Assembly: GCA_022712075.1 (NCBI GenBank)
Contig: JALAHE010000369.1
Span: forward strand, 1 to 7,605
From: Galactobacter sp.
GTDB taxonomy: Bacteria > Actinomycetota > Actinomycetes > Actinomycetales > Micrococcaceae
Reading direction: 5' to 3'
DNA: 7,605 nt
Positions 6,369-7,605 of this stretch are shown here, piece after piece; within the stretch, counting starts at the first letter, position 1, and every line of letters starts with the position of its first letter. The translations under genes were made by a program, and so were the position numbers. The notes below the pieces were generated by a model, which saw only the letters and a program-made list of their open reading frames with translations, had not been told where the DNA came from and did no database searches.

Positions 6369-7556
6369 ATGAGCATCATCGACGCACCGCGGGAGGCCCC
6401 CGCCCAGCCCGGCACCAGCACCCGGCGCCACCGCTCGGGTGTCTCCGCCTGGTTTACCGCCGGGCTACTCGTGGTGGGTGCCCTGGTAATGCTCTATCCC
6501 TCTGGGGCGTCCTGGTTCGCGGATGTGCTCCAGGCCAAGGAGAGCGGCAACTACGTCTCTGCCGTCGAATCCCTCACCTCCGATTCGCGCTCCTCTGCCC
6601 TCGCCCAGGCCGAGGAGTACAACGCCTCCCTCGCTTCCGGGGAGCGCGTCGTTGACCCGTTCGCCTCGCCCGATGCCAAGACGGTCAAGACGGACGACCC
6701 GTACTGGTCGCTGCTAGATCCGGCCAAAGACGGCATTATGGCCCGCGTCAGGATCCCGTCCATCACGGTGAACCTGCCGATCTATCACGGCACCGGCGTT
6801 GACGTTCTACGCAACGGCGTCGGCCACCTGCAGGGCACAGCGTTGCCCGTGGGCGGGCACGGCACGCACTCGGTGCTGACGGGGCACCGGGGTCTGCCTG
6901 AGTCCACGATGTTCACTGATCTTGACCAGGTCAAGCCCGGAGACATGATCTACGTGGACGTTCTCGGCCGCACCCTCGCTTACCGCGTCACGACAAACGA
7001 GGTCAAGCTGCCCACGCAGACGGATTCGCTGCGCCCGGTGCTCGGCAAGGACCTCATCACGCTCATCACGTGCACGCCGATCGGAGTGAACTCGCATCGC
7101 ATCCTCGTGACGGCCGAGCGCGTGACGCCTGCGCCGCCGGCAGCATATGTAGTGGAGACCGCCGTGGGCTTCCCTTGGTGGATGGTCATCCTCGGCGGCG
7201 TGTTGCTCGCTGCCACCGTCTATCTGCTCCTGGCAAGACGCTCGGGGCCTCGCAAGGCGGAGCCAGAGCTCCAAGCGTTGCACCACGACGACGTGACCCC
7301 GGCTTCTGGCGCCGGCCGCGGTTTCACTCACTCCGTCTTCCGGGACGCGAGCGCGTACCCGACCATCCTCCCGCCGTCACAGCGGCAATCGGTGTCAGTT
7401 GCGCCCTCGCCCGCAGCCGCCGCGACACATGAGCGAGGCGCTGAGCACCTCGACGGCCAGGCGCGCTCGGTGCGCGGCGCGGCGCGGCGCCGCCGCGACG
7501 TGGAGGAAGCCGACCTCGCCTCCCTGCTGCGCTGGGACGAGCCGGAGGCCACGTGA
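6369..7556 (+). CDS. srtC: Class C (pilin-polymerising) sortase with long C-terminal tail
   Basis: A 395-residue membrane-bound transpeptidase that cleaves LPLTG and joins pilins through isopeptide bonds on the outer face of the membrane. Residues about 28-48 are an N-terminal membrane segment. D96-P97-F98 matches the DP(F/W) lid that covers the active site in class C sortases. The catalytic residues are H173 (TGHRG), C235 (TLITCTP) and R244 (NSHRILV). A second membrane segment (about 268-289) marks class C. After it, about 105 residues continue in the predicted cytoplasm: a low-complexity stretch rich in Ala, Ser and Pro, then an ARRRRDVEEADLASLL segment near the end. This tail is longer than in many pilus sortases and shows no domain I recognise. 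Its codons remain G/C-ending, so it looks genuinely coded. Being last in the adhesin-shaft-sortase operon fits a dedicated polymerase for these two substrates. Confidence 0.95.
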   Translation: MSIIDAPREAPAQPGTSTRRHRSGVSAWFTAGLLVVGALVMLYPSGASWFADVLQAKESGNYVSAVESLTSDSRSSALAQAEEYNASLASGERVVDPFASPDAKTVKTDDPYWSLLDPAKDGIMARVRIPSITVNLPIYHGTGVDVLRNGVGHLQGTALPVGGHGTHSVLTGHRGLPESTMFTDLDQVKPGDMIYVDVLGRTLAYRVTTNEVKLPTQTDSLRPVLGKDLITLITCTPIGVNSHRILVTAERVTPAPPAAYVVETAVGFPWWMVILGGVLLAATVYLLLARRSGPRKAEPELQALHHDDVTPASGAGRGFTHSVFRDASAYPTILPPSQRQSVSVAPSPAAAATHERGAEHLDGQARSVRGAARRRRDVEEADLASLLRWDEPEAT

Positions 7557-7563
7557 CGAGCGA

Positions 7564-7604
7564 GGGGCCCCGCGCCGCGGGGTGGCCCCGCGGCGGGGGG
7601 GCCC
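7564..7604 (+). terminator. GC-rich hairpin at operon end, probable terminator cut by window edge
   Basis: GCCGCGGGG (7574-7582) pairs perfectly with CCCCGCGGC (7586-7594) around a TGG loop. The stem continues outward with isolated G-G mismatches to GGG (7564-7566) pairing with CCC (7602-7604). It begins seven bases after the sortase stop. Any T-run would lie beyond the window, so termination is inferred from stem strength and position. Confidence 0.65.
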
Positions 7605-7605
7605 C

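Noticed and set aside
6348..6371. TTG at 6348 as sortase start
   Set aside because: No ribosome site precedes it; the ATG at 6369 has AAGGA and the same context as the shaft gene start.
1..7605. CRISPR array, tRNA or rRNA gene, insertion sequence
   Set aside because: I found no regularly spaced direct repeats, cloverleaf-like segment, transposase motifs or terminal inverted repeats with target duplication.

Overview
The window comes from a GC-rich Gram-positive actinobacterium. Codons end mostly in G or C. Two surface proteins carry LPLTG sorting signals, and they sit beside a pilus-type (class C) sortase. The order of putative tip adhesin, shaft pilin and sortase C matches the fimbrial operons known from Actinomyces (FimQ-FimP-SrtC1 and FimB-FimA-SrtC2). 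A relative of the Actinomycetaceae or another host-associated actinomycete is likely, but the sequence alone does not fix the genus.

Layout, all genes on the + strand. Positions 2-937 hold the 3' part of an acyl-CoA dehydrogenase family gene (glutaryl-CoA dehydrogenase / ACX4-like clade), cut by the window edge. Positions 1058-1654 encode a 198-residue DUF1269-like membrane-associated protein, followed by a strong hairpin terminator (1679-1721). A gene-free leader of about 385 bases (1722-2106) follows. It is locally AT-richer and holds a possible promoter with a C6 tract, two interlocked inverted repeats, a short palindrome and a perfect 10-bp hairpin. The pilus operon then runs from 2107 to 7556: an 873-residue putative tip adhesin (2107-4728), a 463-residue shaft pilin (4822-6213) and a 395-residue class C sortase (6369-7556). 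A very GC-rich hairpin at the 3' edge (7564-7604) probably ends the operon.

How the genes work together: the sortase would cleave LPLTG in the shaft pilin and join the threonine to Lys178 of the next shaft subunit's WxxxVxxYPK motif, building a covalent fibre. The large protein has LPLTG but no YPK-type lysine motif, so it can only cap the fibre, which fits a tip adhesin. Its head looks like a beta-propeller carried on four CnaB/prealbumin-like domains, each with a visible Lys/Glu/Asn isopeptide triad. A separate housekeeping sortase, not in this window, would attach the fibre to the cell wall.

The points most worth following up are the adhesin head, the regulatory leader, the hairpin between shaft and sortase genes, and the long cytoplasmic tail of the sortase. 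I see no tRNA, rRNA, CRISPR array, insertion sequence or transposase.
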